From positions 55,500,135 to 55,564,134 of the forward strand of contig CM031604.1 in the NCBI GenBank assembly GCA_018398815.1: a stretch of 64,000 nt of DNA, in the 5' to 3' direction. A model generated the notes under the pieces. It was not told the DNA's origin, searched no databases, and saw nothing but the letters and a program-made list of their open reading frames with translations. Numbering within the stretch: the first letter of the stretch is position 1; the number at the start of each line of letters is the position of its first letter. This document shows positions 1-13,299 of this stretch, piece by piece. The DNA comes from Conus ventricosus (lineage: Eukaryota > Mollusca > Gastropoda > Neogastropoda > Conidae). The translations under genes were made by a program, and so were the position numbers.

Positions 1-2040
1 AAATCTTTTTTGTCAGTGCCTCATCACGGTAACATGAGTAATTAGGCATTGGTTTCTCAAAAATATATCAATATAAAGAAACTAACTTTACAAGCTGAAT
101 CATTCTACTGTATTCATGAGCGTTTGAATTTATATCATGAGGGTGAAATTTTTCTATGACCATTTCAGTGATCCCAGACAAAGATGCAAGTGTGTTTGGT
201 GATGTCATACAGGAGTCTGTGTCTTTACTATCCATATTGAGAGATATTTAATCAGAGTATATTTCATGACTAGACAGGATCTAAAGCCTTGATATTCAAC
301 ACATTTTGGATGTGACTTCAACATTTGTGTCTTTCTGAGGTTTCACCTGCTTTGTCGTGTTGTGGTTTAACCTTTGAACTAGACATAGTGACAGGTAGCC
401 ATCTGGGGAATATGCTCTTGTGCATTTTTATGCATATTATTTACAGTCTGATGATAACTTTTTGAAAATTCACTTGTCTTGTTTTCAGTTATGTATGAAT
501 TTATCAGCATTAATTTGCACTTTGTTCACTTGTTTTTGGCTTGTTACTGCCAAGCTGTTTTGACCAAAATGTTCCCAATAATGGGATTAATTTTCTTGAA
601 TGCTAGGCAAACCGGGGTTCTGCTTGAAAAAAGAAGCCTATCTTGCAAGCCCAAATGGTGCCAAATGCTGCATGAAAATCTAGTGATTAATGCAGTTTGA
701 TGTGTATGCGTCTGTGTGTTGCTGAAATATGTACGACCTACAATTGTGGTCAGTCACCTTTGTTGATAAAATTCACATTGATGGAGACTCGCTACATCTT
801 GGCGACTTTGGTCATTGTTTAAATCATTCATTTTCAATCATTCATTCATTTTCAATCAATCGTGAAGGCTGGCGTTTCACATAGTGGTCAGAAAAAGTAC
901 GTCATGATCTGACTTAAGGCCCTCACTGAAGAACTTTCGCAATGACGCAAATGCTTGGGACCACGCCATCCAGCAAAGTTGCATCAGCAGAGGTGCTGCC
1001 CATTATGAGCAGTAGAGGATAGCAGAAGATGCCCCAAGGAAATGTGAGCTTTGTAAGTTTAGGGTCTCCTCCTCATTATTTTCAGTGCCATAGACCATTC
1101 GTGCCTGACATACGGCAGAGGCTTTCATGCTTTTATCAGACTGTTTCACCACAGTCAGATAGAATGCACCCAGTTGCCTTTGGTGTGCCATTGAACATTG
1201 TTGACTGAACAAACTACATGTCTCTTTCACTGTTGTGTAATATTAGTCCTATTCAACAAAAGGTGAAAAACAACAACAAGAATAAAACCAAAACTGATAT
1301 ATACTCAAAATGCAGCTCTTAATGCTCAAAGCTTCCCAAATAACCTGTATGGAAAGAGAAAAAATAATGACAATGGGCATAATTGTGGATGGGCAGTTAG
1401 CAGGATGTATGTTAGCAAGATCTTTTCACTTCAGGAAGTCCTGCAAAAACTGCAGAAATTTGTGTAACATTCAAGCCCTTCACCCCAAGTAAAGTGTGGC
1501 CATTGTGTGGCACAGCCACCCCCCAACTCCCACCTTTTTTCCCTCCCATCATCATACCTAGTTTAGTTTCCTTATGAGCATAGATTTTTCAAAAGAATTT
1601 AATCTTCCAACGAGATTTGCAGGTGCCTGTGAAAGGCAAGCATAAACAGAACCATCAATGCTCTTCCTGTATAAAATGTTACTGGCATTATGATTGTATA
1701 TAACTGTTGATTTAATCGGATCTTGTATGAACTATGTTGATTTAAAGCAGATTTTTTTTTTTCTTTGCTAGTCTAGTTGTCGCAGGTGATTGTCAGTTTG
1801 TTTTTTTCTGTGATAGGAGACTAGTGTTGTTATGATGTAGAAATATTTCGTTGTCTTCTGTGTATTGTTTACTGTTCTCTCAAAATGGATATGAAAACTA
1901 TGCAGAAACAAGTAAATGCACATTTTCAAGTAAAACACATGAATGCATACACATACGCATACAGACACTGACACATACATGCTTATGCTTCTGCTTTGCA
2001 TTGATGTTGACCATGAAAGAGAGTGAAGGGAAAAGGGATG
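1..2040. other. non-coding stretch, no gene recognised
   Basis: This AT-rich stretch contains only short open frames, none of which resembles a protein family that I recognise. I see no convincing exon flanked by splice sites, no RNA gene and no repeat of note. It may be intergenic or intronic DNA of a gene outside the window. Confidence 0.5.
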
Positions 2041-2046
2041 CTAGCT

Positions 2047-2240
2047 GTTAATGCGCTGTTTTTTTGTGATCTTTTTGCCTGGCCAGCATTAACCAATCTT
2101 AATATGCTATAATGCACTGTTTTTTGTGAGCTTCTTTTTGCTTGGCCAGCATTAACCAATCTTGATATGCTATAATGCGCTGTTTTTTGTGAGCTTCTTT
2201 TGGCTTGGCTAGTATTGACCAATCTTGATATGCTATAGTT
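2047..2240. repeat. ~62-bp tandem repeat, three copies
   Basis: Three successive copies of a unit of about 62 bp share the words CCAGCATTAACCAATCTT and ATATGCTATAATGC. The copies differ by several substitutions and small indels. On the minus strand the array stays open and gives a repetitive peptide frame, which I regard as an artefact of the repeat. Confidence 0.85.
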
Positions 2241-2431
2241 ATAAGTGTATGAGGAATGTGAACCATCAGTATCTTTTTCCCCCCAGACCCAGTTCCCTTT
2301 CCACGTTTCATTTTGACGCAATTTAATTTGAACTTTTATTAGTGCGTGAGGAATGTGAACCATCAGTTGTTGTTTTTTTTCCCAAACCCAGTTCCTAGTT
2401 CTTTCATTTTGATGCAATTTAATTTGAACAG
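2241..2431. repeat. ~98-bp tandem duplication, two copies
   Basis: Two adjacent copies begin near GAGGAATGTGAACCATCAGT and end near CAATTTAATTTGAAC. They follow directly on the 62-bp array, so two different tandem duplications abut. No coding function is apparent. Confidence 0.8.
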
Positions 2432-2439
2432 ATGAAATT

Positions 2440-3820
2440 ACATTTCAATATATAGATGTTTACCTCAAATTTTTCTCAATTATCCTAATTGCAAAAATCA
2501 TGATCGTGAACCTCTGAATAAGAAAAAATCCACAAACGAAGAATGTGTTCGTAACAAGTCATGGCTGAGGGTCATTGTGAAAATCCCTTGTTTTATGGTT
2601 GTAGTTTTTTTTTGAAGGATGATGGAGGCATGGTACTATGTTGAGCTAGTGTTATACTCTTTACTTGCCATGAATTGCATGTACTTGAAGGTGCGTTTTC
2701 TTTGTGATTCCCCTTAATCAATTCAGCTTCAAACTTGCAGACATGAGAGGCTTTAAGGCCGAACCCATCTGTAGTCCTAGACACTGAAATATTTATTTTT
2801 ATGAGGTTGGACAGTTACACTATGTCTTAAGCTGATAATGATTGTTGAAATTGCAACTGCAAGGATTCACTTGATTTTTGTTACTGCAAGTTGTGATTAG
2901 CGCATTACGTAACATGTGATCAGCATGTTTCATCCAACAAAAATCCTGTTCAGATTTGCAACATTGATATTGCCGTTTTGTATTTCAGGAGCATGGTGAT
3001 TTTGGTCATGCTTTTGTCACATGACAAATCATGCTACGTATTTACTGATTTTGTCTTGCCATTTTGTTTCCTTCTTTTATCTTCTTCTCTAGTTCCAATT
3101 TATCTACATTTTTTTTATATATGTTCAGGCATTTTTGTGTGCAAGCACATGGTATTTGGCACACACATTCATGCATATTCAGTTTTGCATGATGTGTGAA
3201 AATATGATTACACATCAGTGCTTGATCCATGTTTTAGGCATAGGTTCACCTGTAAATATTCGATGAGCACTGACATGCATGTGAACATCACACACAATGT
3301 CCATACACATGCGCAGCACAGGTAAGTGTGTGCACACTTAACTGTGTAAATCAATCAAACAGGTTAACCCAGTTTTGTTTGCTTGTTTTTCTGCATGTAC
3401 AGATTTTTTTCAGGCCAGTAAATCCTGAATTTTGTTCTGAAAGAAATTGAAATAGATTATTTACAATTTCTTCAAGCTTGACCACCCCTCTTCTAAATCA
3501 TTTCTATTTACATATTTAAAGTGGAAGGATCTTTCAAATCACCCCTTATCTACTCTCCATTTTCCTGGTCTAGTCATAGATTTTGTCTTATTTATGAAAA
3601 GATTTGCGCAAGATGCAGTGGTGATTTTTCGTTATATATACTCCTGTACCTCTCCCTCACTTTTTAACCATTTGAAGATTTTACTCTATATAAGATGGGC
3701 TTAAATCAGAATAAAGATCCATGGAAAATCCCATCAGATATAGATTTTGCTATGCAATGGAGTTCAAGAAGACATGTATAGCTGATATAATGTTTACTCC
3801 TTGATTGTTGGTTTTGAGCA
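2440..3820. other. non-coding stretch, nothing recognised
   Basis: Only short, low-complexity open frames are present. No splice-flanked exon, RNA gene or dispersed repeat could be recognised by eye. Confidence 0.45.
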
Positions 3821-3823
3821 GAC

Positions 3824-3824
<1 letters not shown>

Positions 3825-3859
<35 letters not shown>
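3825..3859. repeat. poly(C) run, 35 nt
   Basis: An uninterrupted run of 35 C bases. It is one of several long G/C homopolymers in the window (others at 22721, 23383, 32109 and 55704). The opposite strand would be poly(G), which can form G-quadruplexes. The exact length is doubtful because sequencing and assembly are unreliable on such runs. Confidence 0.9.
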
Positions 3860-4624
3860 ACCAACTCTCCGTCCCCTGTGATCCTTTCCCTTCCCAGACA
3901 TTTGTCCTCATCATAACCTCTCTGCCCCCACTCGCCACTCCCATCCCCCAATGCTGTATCCTTTGTCCCTGCACTTCCCTCTTTTTTAAGTCTATATATA
4001 TATTCATATATGCCTGATGATATGAAGACAACAGAACAGGAACTCTGTCAGGTTTGTTTATAGGCATAATCACTAAACATTCCATGTTACTGGTAACTCG
4101 AAGTGGTAATATGAGGGCTTTATACTTTGGGGCCTCTCAGAACAGTATTAGACAGAGGTGAAATAGTGTTTTTGAGGATTTCCGAGTATATTTTTTGTGA
4201 TAGCATATTGGTTATGTAGTTTAACTGTTAATTTGATTGGTTCATTATGTGTCACTTTACTCATGTATTTATTGGGCTTAATTAACCAGTTTGTGTACTC
4301 ATTTGTGTCCATTTGTTTTGCTTTTAAACACTTTGAATCAGAGGTTAATGGAAAATAGCCATCACTTTATGTAAGTGGTAATGGTATTGAATGTACCATC
4401 AGTATTCCTATTCAGCATCAACATTTTTTGACATGTAAGTGAGTTAGTGTTCTTACTTCTGTCAACTGTTCACAACAACAGACTAGGTCAGGAAAGCTGC
4501 GCGTTCGACTGTTAGTTGGCAGTACCAGCGACAGAAATATTGACAGTGTTCCAGACCGTTTGTGTCCTTTTCTGGCAAAGCCTTGATGATGGCACATCAT
4601 ACACAATGTGTATGAATCTAGTTT

Positions 4625-5260
4625 TTGTTAACCAGTTACACTTGGTGCAGTGGTTAGTGCTTCGACATTCAAGGTGGGACGTTGTGACCATGAGTCACAA
4701 CAGAGGCATATATTTGTGTGATTTTTTTAAGGCCTGGGCTACCTCAAGCTGGAGATGATGAATGTGGTAATGGGTTCATTAGAAAGAGGGGAGTTACAGT
4801 TGAGTTTCATCCACCAAGTGGATGCGTCTCCAAGAGTATTGCTCAAGTATCCTGACCAATAGTGCAGGTGTCTGGGTTTCATGGGCCTGGTTGATGTCAT
4901 AAAGTGCAGCCCTATCATGATCTTGTACTTTCAGACCAAAAACTGTATCTCCATAGCATTGTGTTTGTGATCCTAAATGATGTACCAAAAAGAAAAAAAA
5001 AAATCAGATTGGATTGTGTGGCCCCTTCGTGACCATCACAGGTTGTAACTTCAGTTTTACTTCTTATCCATATCCGTCTCTGTGATGAATGCAAGTAAAA
5101 AATTTTGGTCTTGGCATTTCAGTGGGAACTGTTGCTGATAGACATGGTGGCGTCCTCCAGGGGGAGGTAAAAATATGTTAGATCCTGTGTCAGTTCATGC
5201 CATGCTCTTGTGGTGACCTCAGTTTCGCTTCCCATATATGTCCATGTGTCCAGTGGGTGT
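4625..5260 (+). mobile_element. old, diverged copy of the long tRNA-headed SINE
   Basis: The stretch contains a decayed tRNA-like head (TGGTGCAGTGGTTAGTGCTT, an A-box relic), followed by the family signature words GAGTTTCATCCACCAAGTGG, GGATGCGTCTCCAAGAGTAT and GCAGCCCTATCATG in the same order as the younger copies at 18269, 42660 (reverse) and 52945. It then runs into the GTGGCGTCCTCCAGGGGGAG and TGGTGACCTCAGTTTCG blocks, out of order or duplicated relative to the young copies. It has no clear B box and no poly(A) tail. It is the most decayed of the four copies and was probably inserted first. Confidence 0.75.
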
Positions 5261-7081
5261 GCCAATGGTTCTTTTAATGTAAAATATTTAGCCGCTGTCA
5301 GCAGATTCTGTTGTATGTAGTTTCCAGATTTTTTGTCTCTGTTTGACTATGCCCTTTTGTTTTTATGTTTCTTTTCTATCCGTTGTTTTTCTCCCTTTAT
5401 TATGGCACAAAAATAAAGCACACACACACAGATACATGCACAAATCAGTTTTAAAACACTCGTTCTCACTCACTCTTCTGAATGCACATAATTAAGCACT
5501 CTGGAATCGGCACTTCCCATTCCCATTCGTTTCACTGCCCCAACCCCCTTTCACCAACACCCACCTCACACCCACCTACACAAATGTGAGAACACCGCAA
5601 TTATTGCCTGGCATTTTTCAAATCTTAAGAACGGTTTTTAATTTCCATATCTTCGAAATAGTTAATTTTGATATTTTTGTTTTTTATTTGCTTTTTTTTT
5701 TCACAAAATGATTTCTTTCTGGTGCTAGGAACCATATCCTGGTAAAGCTGCAATCATTAAATCCATTTCCATGATTTTGAAGAGACCGGTGCAGTCATAG
5801 TACAAGCGGTCCTTGTTTGCTACACAATGAACTTGAAATATGCAACTTTTTTTTCTGCATAGTAGTCAGAGAGAAATGGTTGGCATTAGGGTGTGTGCAA
5901 TGAATGACTGCTTGCATGACAGCAGATTATTCTTGATCTTCTGATGGAACATTTGCTCTGAATCTTCAAATAAAACGTTTAATCAGAAGTCAGTATAGTT
6001 TTGTGTTTTTGCTAGTTTTTAGCGTTATATGATAAGCGTGTATGTGATTTGATTGTTTGTGGGATGCAGGGTTTGCGTGTGTGTGTGTGTGTGTGCACGC
6101 ATGTGCATATGTGTTTTGAAAACATGGAGGGATGGGGATGATGTCCCTTTTTTCCTGTACAAATGCTTGCACATGTGATCAGAATATATCATTTCATATG
6201 CTTCAATCACCATGTCTCTAAACATCGACAGAGTGTGGAGATGGTACCTGTAGAGGAATGCATGTGGTGTGGCAGGTGGTGTTGCTGCCCTCTCCACACC
6301 CATCCAACAGTTTTCTTCTTGTGTAGTTTGTCTTTATTGCATACTCTTTAGACCAGCCTCATGATACTGATAGGCAGGATTGTGACAGCTTATCAGAGGC
6401 AGATCGCGCTTCATTCAAGACACAACTCTTTTTTATGTGCCACACAGACCGGCATTGCTCAAGCATGGAGCAAGCACAATAGTGTGACATAGATTTCCTT
6501 TATCATTTCTCTACTCTACAAGTATATCAACCAGCACCACATTCACCTTTGGGATTGGCATCTGACAACACCTCCACGTTTGAAGGCGGAGTTATTGAAT
6601 CCATTTGACTCATTATTGAAAGACTAAAGGGCAGAAAGTTTACTGTTTGCCATCAAACATGGTTTTAAAATGTCTATTTTTATTATCTATATGTTACATT
6701 GTGTCTGGACAATGTTGCTTAACATAACTAAGATGGTTTGTATACTTGCCAGAACTCATTTTTCTCTGTGTTTTCATTTATACACACATAATCACATGAA
6801 AAAGATTGAATTACCACATCATCACAAGATCTGTGACTCAGAGAGCCAGGCAAATGACAATGTTTACGCATGCAAGCTGGCAATGGGCATTTCTTTTTGT
6901 TCGAATAGCCAGATTACTGGCGCACATATACTGGATGTAATATATCTTCAAAGGCATATGATACCAAATTATTCACTTCCTTTATAATTGCAATTGAGTG
7001 TGTGTGTGTGCATGTGCATTCATGTATTAACCATTCCATTCCCCACCTACCAAACACACTCAAATTCACGCCCATGCTTTT

Positions 7082-7084
<3 letters not shown>
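5261..7084. other. non-coding stretch, nothing recognised
   Basis: This region contains short (CA)n and (GT)n tracts near 5418 and 6077 and otherwise unremarkable AT-rich sequence. No supported gene or RNA was found. Confidence 0.45.
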
Positions 7085-7158
<74 letters not shown>

Positions 7159-7168
7159 ACACACACAG
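7085..7168. repeat. compound (CT)n(CA)n microsatellite
   Basis: About 30 nt of CT repeats pass directly into about 40 nt of CA repeats and then CCACACACAC. Open frames on both strands here (SLSLSL.., THTHTH..) are repeat artefacts. Confidence 0.95.
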
Positions 7169-8515
7169 GTCAACAGGTTAACCTCGTTTTATGTGCTTAA
7201 AGTTATACGTGACCCCAAAGAAACCAAAACAAACAGAGAGAGAGAGAGAGATTTACTAGAGATAATATCTATGTGTAAGGTATGTGCCTTTTTAAAAATT
7301 TTCCTATTTATAATTGTGAGATTTCAATATTTAAAAGGAAAACATTCTCTGATCAAAACTAGGAGAGAGCATAAAAATGTGAAATAAATAGGAAGAAAGG
7401 AATCAAGGTAATTATTAGAACAGGCTCTTAAACAGTTCTTGAAAATTATATAGAAATGTATGTGTATGAGAAAGAGAGAGAGAAAGAGAGAATTTCATCG
7501 CCCAAAACGTTTTTGCTGCTTAGCAGGTTATTCTGTCTTACCATCTTACACAATCCCGCACTTACACAATCGTACACAATTTTGTAAAGTCAGACCAAAT
7601 GTTTCTGGCAACGACAACAAATCTATGCAGCACATATGTTAGCTTTTCATGAACTCCTTAGGACCCTTCACTGGTATCACTTCCAGTGCAAAACACCACC
7701 CCTCACACGTCACTGTGTACAAAATTGTTAACATTTTGAAACAAGCTGATCATCCGCTCATTCAGCTACTTCCACTTTCTGTGATTCATCTTTCAGCGGT
7801 TTCCAATGTTCAGTTCAGTCGGGAAGCCTGTGAGCGGGCGAGTATGGCAACACAACAGTTAGTCATGGCACTAAGTTTGACTGTCACATGCTTTCTATTT
7901 CAGATTATGTAGACCTACTTCACACAGTTGTTCATTGTGTACCGGAGGTATACCATTCCACTCTCACCAACTTCAAGTCTGATTCAAAAGTTACAGAGTG
8001 ACATAGGGCCTTAGGTCTTCAAGCTATACTGAGCAAAACATTCTGCAGTTCCCACAGAGTACAAGAGAAATGTACCAATTGGGGCTTTCTGTTTCAAAAA
8101 GGGTTAAGGAGCGCATTCGAGGAAGACGAAAGATGCATAGGTACACAGATGGGGGCACTCAAGATGGGGGCCTATTGAGACAGGGCGGCAAAATTGTATG
8201 AAGCATATACAGATGGGGGTACATGTTGATGGGGGCGTATAGACCGGGGCACATAGCGACAGGTCACATCAATGTGGTGATCCCATTCCTTCATTAAGTT
8301 TCAGGCTAAACAGCACGCTTTCCATGACTAGGTGGGCCAAGGCACGATTAAAACAAGACCTAAAAAGTGCTTCTCTTGTCAACAGCTTGCATGAGTTGAT
8401 TTCTTGCACAAATAAATTTATGTTTTACATCAACATACTCTGATACACTTTCAGATGACCAGGAACTTTGGCATGGTTCCTCACAGGATGAGTGGGTCAG
8501 TCTGCGCACGTGTCA
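7169..8515. other. non-coding stretch with a G-run cluster
   Basis: No gene is seen. Between about 8148 and 8255 the word GATGGGGG occurs four times at irregular spacing, followed by GACCGGGGC, giving a G-run cluster on the + strand. The rest is unremarkable. Confidence 0.45.
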
Positions 8516-8552
<37 letters not shown>

Positions 8553-8612
8553 CGTGCATGCGTGTGTGCACATCAGTATGTTTGTGAGAGAGAGAGAGAG
8601 AGAGAGAGGACA
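8516..8612. repeat. (GT)n and (GA)n microsatellites
   Basis: A GT tract of about 30 nt (8518-8548) is followed, after a GT-rich spacer, by a GA tract (8586-8608). Confidence 0.95.
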
Positions 8613-8989
8613 TATATGCATGCATATATATGATAAGAATTTGACTCGACTGTGCGCATAACGGTCCAAACAATGGGCCTACATTAAGAGCACATGAATT
8701 GTTGATATCTTGAACCTGTTGAGTCATCTGCTTCAACCTCATCCGTAACGAGAACGAACGCACACACTGTAGGCCTACACTCAAGTTACCAAACTCAAGT
8801 GCCTGCCTGGAGAAGACCGGCGTTTGGCCGTCTTGTATAAATCAGCAATATTCTGACGTTGTAATGGCTACACACACGTGTTTGCTGTATCCAAACTGGG
8901 CGCATCCGGGGAATTTTAAAAAGTAAAGAATCGTATGCTATACGCAAGGATTTGTAACGACCGAGTATGCGCAAACCAAGGATCGAATG

Positions 8990-11051
8990 CTCTCAGTGTT
9001 AATAAAGAAGACCTATCAAAGGCACGGGTTTTATTTTAGGCGGAGTACTGCATGTTTCTTTCACATTAGGAACTAGACGGCACGCGAGACAACAAACAAT
9101 TTTTTTTTCGACAGTGCCCTTTTTCGATTGAAAAGAAAAATGTGGTTTGCTTGTACATCGACATCTACATGGAACATTAGTCCATTTGTCCCACTTGAAA
9201 CATATCCATAATTTGTTCAGTTTCAACACAGATTTCTTGATACGAGAACCCACATTTTTTCGAATTATACCCTGTATAGAGAAGGAAGCTTCTTCATCAG
9301 TCTTATATCTGTGTCTTAAATTATATAAGAATGCCCGGACAAAGGGCAGAATACTCTTAAGCTTACATTTATATATGTAAAATCTGGCCAAAAGTATAAT
9401 CAGATCAATAACTGTGTCTGTTCCAATATCCCGAGCCTCCTCCTCAAAAACAAGGTTTTCAAACTTTGAACTATTTATACGTATTATCATCAATAACTTT
9501 CCAAAAACTATTAACTTTGTCACAGTGTCAAAAGAGATGGGTAATGGTTTCCATCACCTGTGTGCAAAAGAAAGAAAAAAGCCACAAAGGACAGTCTGTT
9601 AGGCTGCACACTGATTGATATTTTCCAATTTGAAGAATACTGTGAAGTAATCTTATTTGAAACTATTTAAGTGAGCAATGGTGATAGATGTGAAATACTC
9701 TGAGAAAGTACTTTTCCAGTCCAGCCCAGGAAAATTGTTGCTTCAACAACTGATGCTGGCAAGGTCACATTCCCATGACGTGCTGACTTAACTGCCTGGT
9801 TACATTTGCGAATACAACACCACAAACCACTGTCTAAATTATTCTCACAGGTGGTAAGAGTATTGCCTGATTGTAAATGGTATGATTTTATGGCGTGAAT
9901 AACTCCTTCGTACAATAGAAATTGGTCACTGATTCTTTTTGTTGTTGTTGTTCCAAATGTGAAGAACCAAACATTGTCATTTTTTGTTGTTGTCATCTTT
10001 AATTCGACAGATATTTGAATTCACGCCCTCTTTCACAAAGACTACTTTTCTGTCTCTTTTAACATTGACATTGTAATGAACATGTTAAGCAAGCAAGTCA
10101 ATAGCATTGTTTGGAGTATACATATTGTTAAGTCTTCTATAATGTTTGGCAACATCAAGCCAAAAAGGATTATCAACGTTTTGCATGATTCTGTTCGCGG
10201 ATTCACCTTCAAACTTACCTATATTCCTAAGACAGGAGTGTAGATTTAACACTAAATGAACTAATGTAGAATTTGACTCAAGTCTTTTCAACCAGCTGGT
10301 CTTCATTGTTGACACGGAGAAGAAAACATCACACATTTTAAGTCCACCATCCTCATATGATTGACAAACTACAGATCTTTTAATCTTTTACGCCCTGCCA
10401 CTCCAGAAAAAATTGAAACAACATTCGGTGTAATTCTTGTAGGAAAAGAAATGGAGGTCTGGCAAATGTAGGCAGAGGATGTTCAATTTGGAAAGTGTTA
10501 ATGTTTTATTGATTACTATTTTCCCAAGAGGAGTCATCTTTCCTTTCCCCACTATCCAATTGTCCTCTTTATGTCAGTTTACCTGCATAGTTTTAAGCTG
10601 CAGATGTCTTCTCTTTGTGCGGAAAAGTTTACTCCAAGTGCCTTAAAAGATACCTGGGTCCCACTGAAAATTTGTCTCTCATGAATCTAAGCTGATAATT
10701 TTTTTTTCATCTCCCTTCTCCAAATTACCTGTGTTTTTTCGTTGTTGATTCCCAGGCCAGACATTCTAGAAACATATCTACGTGCACATTGTCTCAATAA
10801 ATGACTTCTCTGAGTCATTTTATATGCATGGTAGTTATCTGCGTGGAGTGATAACAGAATTTCCTGATTTTTAACTGTATACCTTTAAAGTGTTTATTTT
10901 TCCTGAACAACTTAACTTCTGCACTTATCAAGCACAAACAGGGAAATATGGGGTCACCCTGGCTGCAACTTCTTTCTAGATTAAACCCATTCAAGCATTG
11001 GCCGTTAAAAGATACACCAATGAAGCTTGTCTGTACATACTTTGGAATCAA
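8990..11051 (-). pseudogene. decayed L1/Tx1-like LINE, RT fragment to 3' end
   Basis: Minus-strand fragments are collinear with the C-terminal half of a non-LTR retrotransposon ORF2. At about 11051-10815 lies a reverse transcriptase block with the hallmark CSQGDPIFP, corresponding to the family's RGxxQGDPxSP motif, followed by a stretch like the AE..IR.N..IKGI segment. Downstream pieces at 10336-10085 (NPFWLDVAKHY-like) and 9996-9667 belong to the linker after RT. The fragment at 9523-8999 (EEARDIGTDTVIDL, then LLARFYIYKCKL) matches the C-terminal tail typical of L1/Tx1-type elements. The pieces lie in different frames with stops between them, and the N-terminal endonuclease is absent. This is a dead, 5'-truncated copy. 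Assignment to L1 versus Tx1 is tentative. Confidence 0.75.
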
Positions 11052-12618
11052 ATAACAAATGACTGTGGAAACAGGAAAAACAAAAACAAAAAAAACTCCG
11101 GTGACTCCTCAATGAACGAAGAAGAGGAAAGTCATACTCATAGTCACATCACTAGTAGCCTATACTGTACGAAGATGCACGTTTGACATCACAGAGCGGC
11201 ATATCTGTTGCACATGTGAAGTCAACATGCTTGTGTGGGTGTGGGTGGGTGCATGGGTTTTTTTTGTGGGTTTTTTTTTTTTTCATTTTCTTTTTAATGA
11301 AAGGGAATCATTCGACGTCATTGACTACGTCTTATTGGTATGTCCTTCTCCCCACATACCCACAAACCTTCCACCACACCCATCCGGGACGCTATTTAAT
11401 ATTGAAGGAAAGAAAACTATTTGGGTAACGGCGATCTGACGACCCTTTTTTCTGCTGACCATACACACACACACACCTTCCGAAAGTATGATTATTTACA
11501 TATCTAGCGAGAACGAACTGGTCGTCCAGCCGTCCGGTCTCCCACACGACCCATCAAAACCCGAGAGGTGAGATAATTCAGCCCTTTGTTAAACCTTTGT
11601 ATGTTGGGGCGTATCTATCCTCTTTAGTAGATTGCTACACGCACAATGCATGAATTACAAAGCTACACAGTAGATGTTTTTCTTTGGTGAACACTGCGTA
11701 TTATCAGTTTCTTCCGCGGAAAAGCAAAAAAAAAAAAAAAAAAACAGAAATACGGCGAGAGTGGGAAGGAAAAGGGGGGAAGGAAACGGAGGGGAAGAGG
11801 GGGAGGGAGGTCTAAACATCATCCGCTTTTCGGTTAGGCCTAATCCGCGAACAGAATCACGTAGGCTAGCCTAGGCTACTTGTTTGTGCAGCTTTCGTCG
11901 ATCTTGTTCACGTGACGAGACGACGGCGCTAATACAGCCCCTCGCTGACCGTGAAACTAGATCTAAAAATCACAGGACTTCATTGACCCTTTTCTTCAAC
12001 TTGACGACGCGCGTGGAACTTAGGCCAGCCTACGGTTCCGCTCGCATTGTGACGTAGTGACATCAGTGTCGTCTGCCAGCATACCGACAAGGCGGTTTCT
12101 TAAGTTTTACATTTATCTGATTTTGTAGAAAATTGGTTGCCCTGAATAGAAAGTCTATCACGAGAATTAGACATCAATATAAATAAATAAACAAATACAT
12201 ACCTAAGTACAAAACAAAACACAAAAATGAAGAATTGAACAGACATACCGACATTCTTCTTCTTCTTTTTTTTTCGGTCATAGGCCTAATCATAACTTTT
12301 TTCTGGCCTGATAAGAATGAACGATTTAGGATCCACCGAAGCCTAACAAACTGTCTTCCAATTAATTTGAAGCAAAGACTTACCATTTTGCTGTGGGAAA
12401 CTGGTATAGAATAAGCCCGGCCGTGTTCTAAACGCAGCCCGCCTTTTGAACTGAAACTAAAGGTTGCCGAGTCACCGACGTTTCTGTCATGTTATAACAT
12501 AGGGGCGGTAATATCAGTCACACACACGGTCTGTGGTCACACATCACAACTTAGCCTGATTGAGAAAATTGAAGTTATCTTTCTTATGTAATGTTTGGAG
12601 GTTTTTAGTCCCCTCATT
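11052..12618. other. non-coding stretch, locally CpG-rich
   Basis: The sequence holds an A run (11728-11744), a purine-rich patch (11760-11810) and, from about 11880 to 12100, a more CpG-rich patch with CACGTGACGAGACGACGGCG. It could be promoter-like, but no adjoining exon is recognisable. No gene is supported. Confidence 0.35.
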
Positions 12619-12835
12619 GTACTCTCAGTTCTCAAAGAACAGGGAGTACTTTAGAATGGGAACGAAGAAATGCTGCCTGTGTGTCTGTCTGTCTGTCTGT
12701 GTGTGTGTGTGTGTGTATGTGTCCGTGGTCAAAATGTGTTCCACTCGCTCCAGACAAAACTACTGGGTCGATCTTTCTGAAAATTTGTAGGTATGTTCAT
12801 TATGGGTCAAGGATGATGCCCGACGTTTTAGTTTA

Positions 12836-12866
12836 CCGTTACAGCCGTTACTAACGGCTGTAACGG
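12836..12866. repeat. 31-bp perfect palindrome of TAACGG boxes
   Basis: Two 15-bp arms flank a single central C. The left arm is CCGTTACAGCCGTTA and the right arm is its exact reverse complement. The same palindrome recurs at 14239-14269 in the second element. It contains four CCGTTA/TAACGG hexamers, which resemble the vertebrate Myb recognition core (YAACKG). Confidence 0.9.
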
Positions 12867-13299
12867 CCTGTAACGCTTTTTCTTCTTTATGGAATATCTC
12901 AGAAAGTACTTGGCCGATCTTTCTGAAAATTTGTAGGTATGTTCATTATGGGTCACGAATAATGCCCGATGTTTTAGTTTACCGTTATAACCGTTACTAA
13001 CGGCCTGTAACGGTTTTTCTTCTTTATGGAATATCTCAGAAAATACTTGGCCGACTTTTATGAAAATTAGCAGGTATGTTCATTATGGGTCACGGATGAT
13101 GCCTGATGTTTTAGTTTGCCCCGTTATAGCCGTTACTAACGGTTGTAATAGCCAGTAACGGTTTTTCTTCTTTATGGAATATCTCAGAAAGTACTTGGCC
13201 AATTTATAAGCGGTTTGGGTGATCTTGTGACAAATCGGATCCTCTGTCCATATGTAAGTGATGTAATGCTGAAAATGGATTAAACAACAGTTAAAAACC

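Noticed and set aside
6390..6460. Possible LINE C-terminal fragment (FKTQLFF-like)
   Set aside because: Only about ten residues resemble a LINE tail and no collinear neighbour supports it.
11880..12110. CpG-rich patch as an HDHD5 promoter
   Set aside because: The proposed first exon lies 18 kb downstream with its own CCAAT context, and no exon adjoins this patch.
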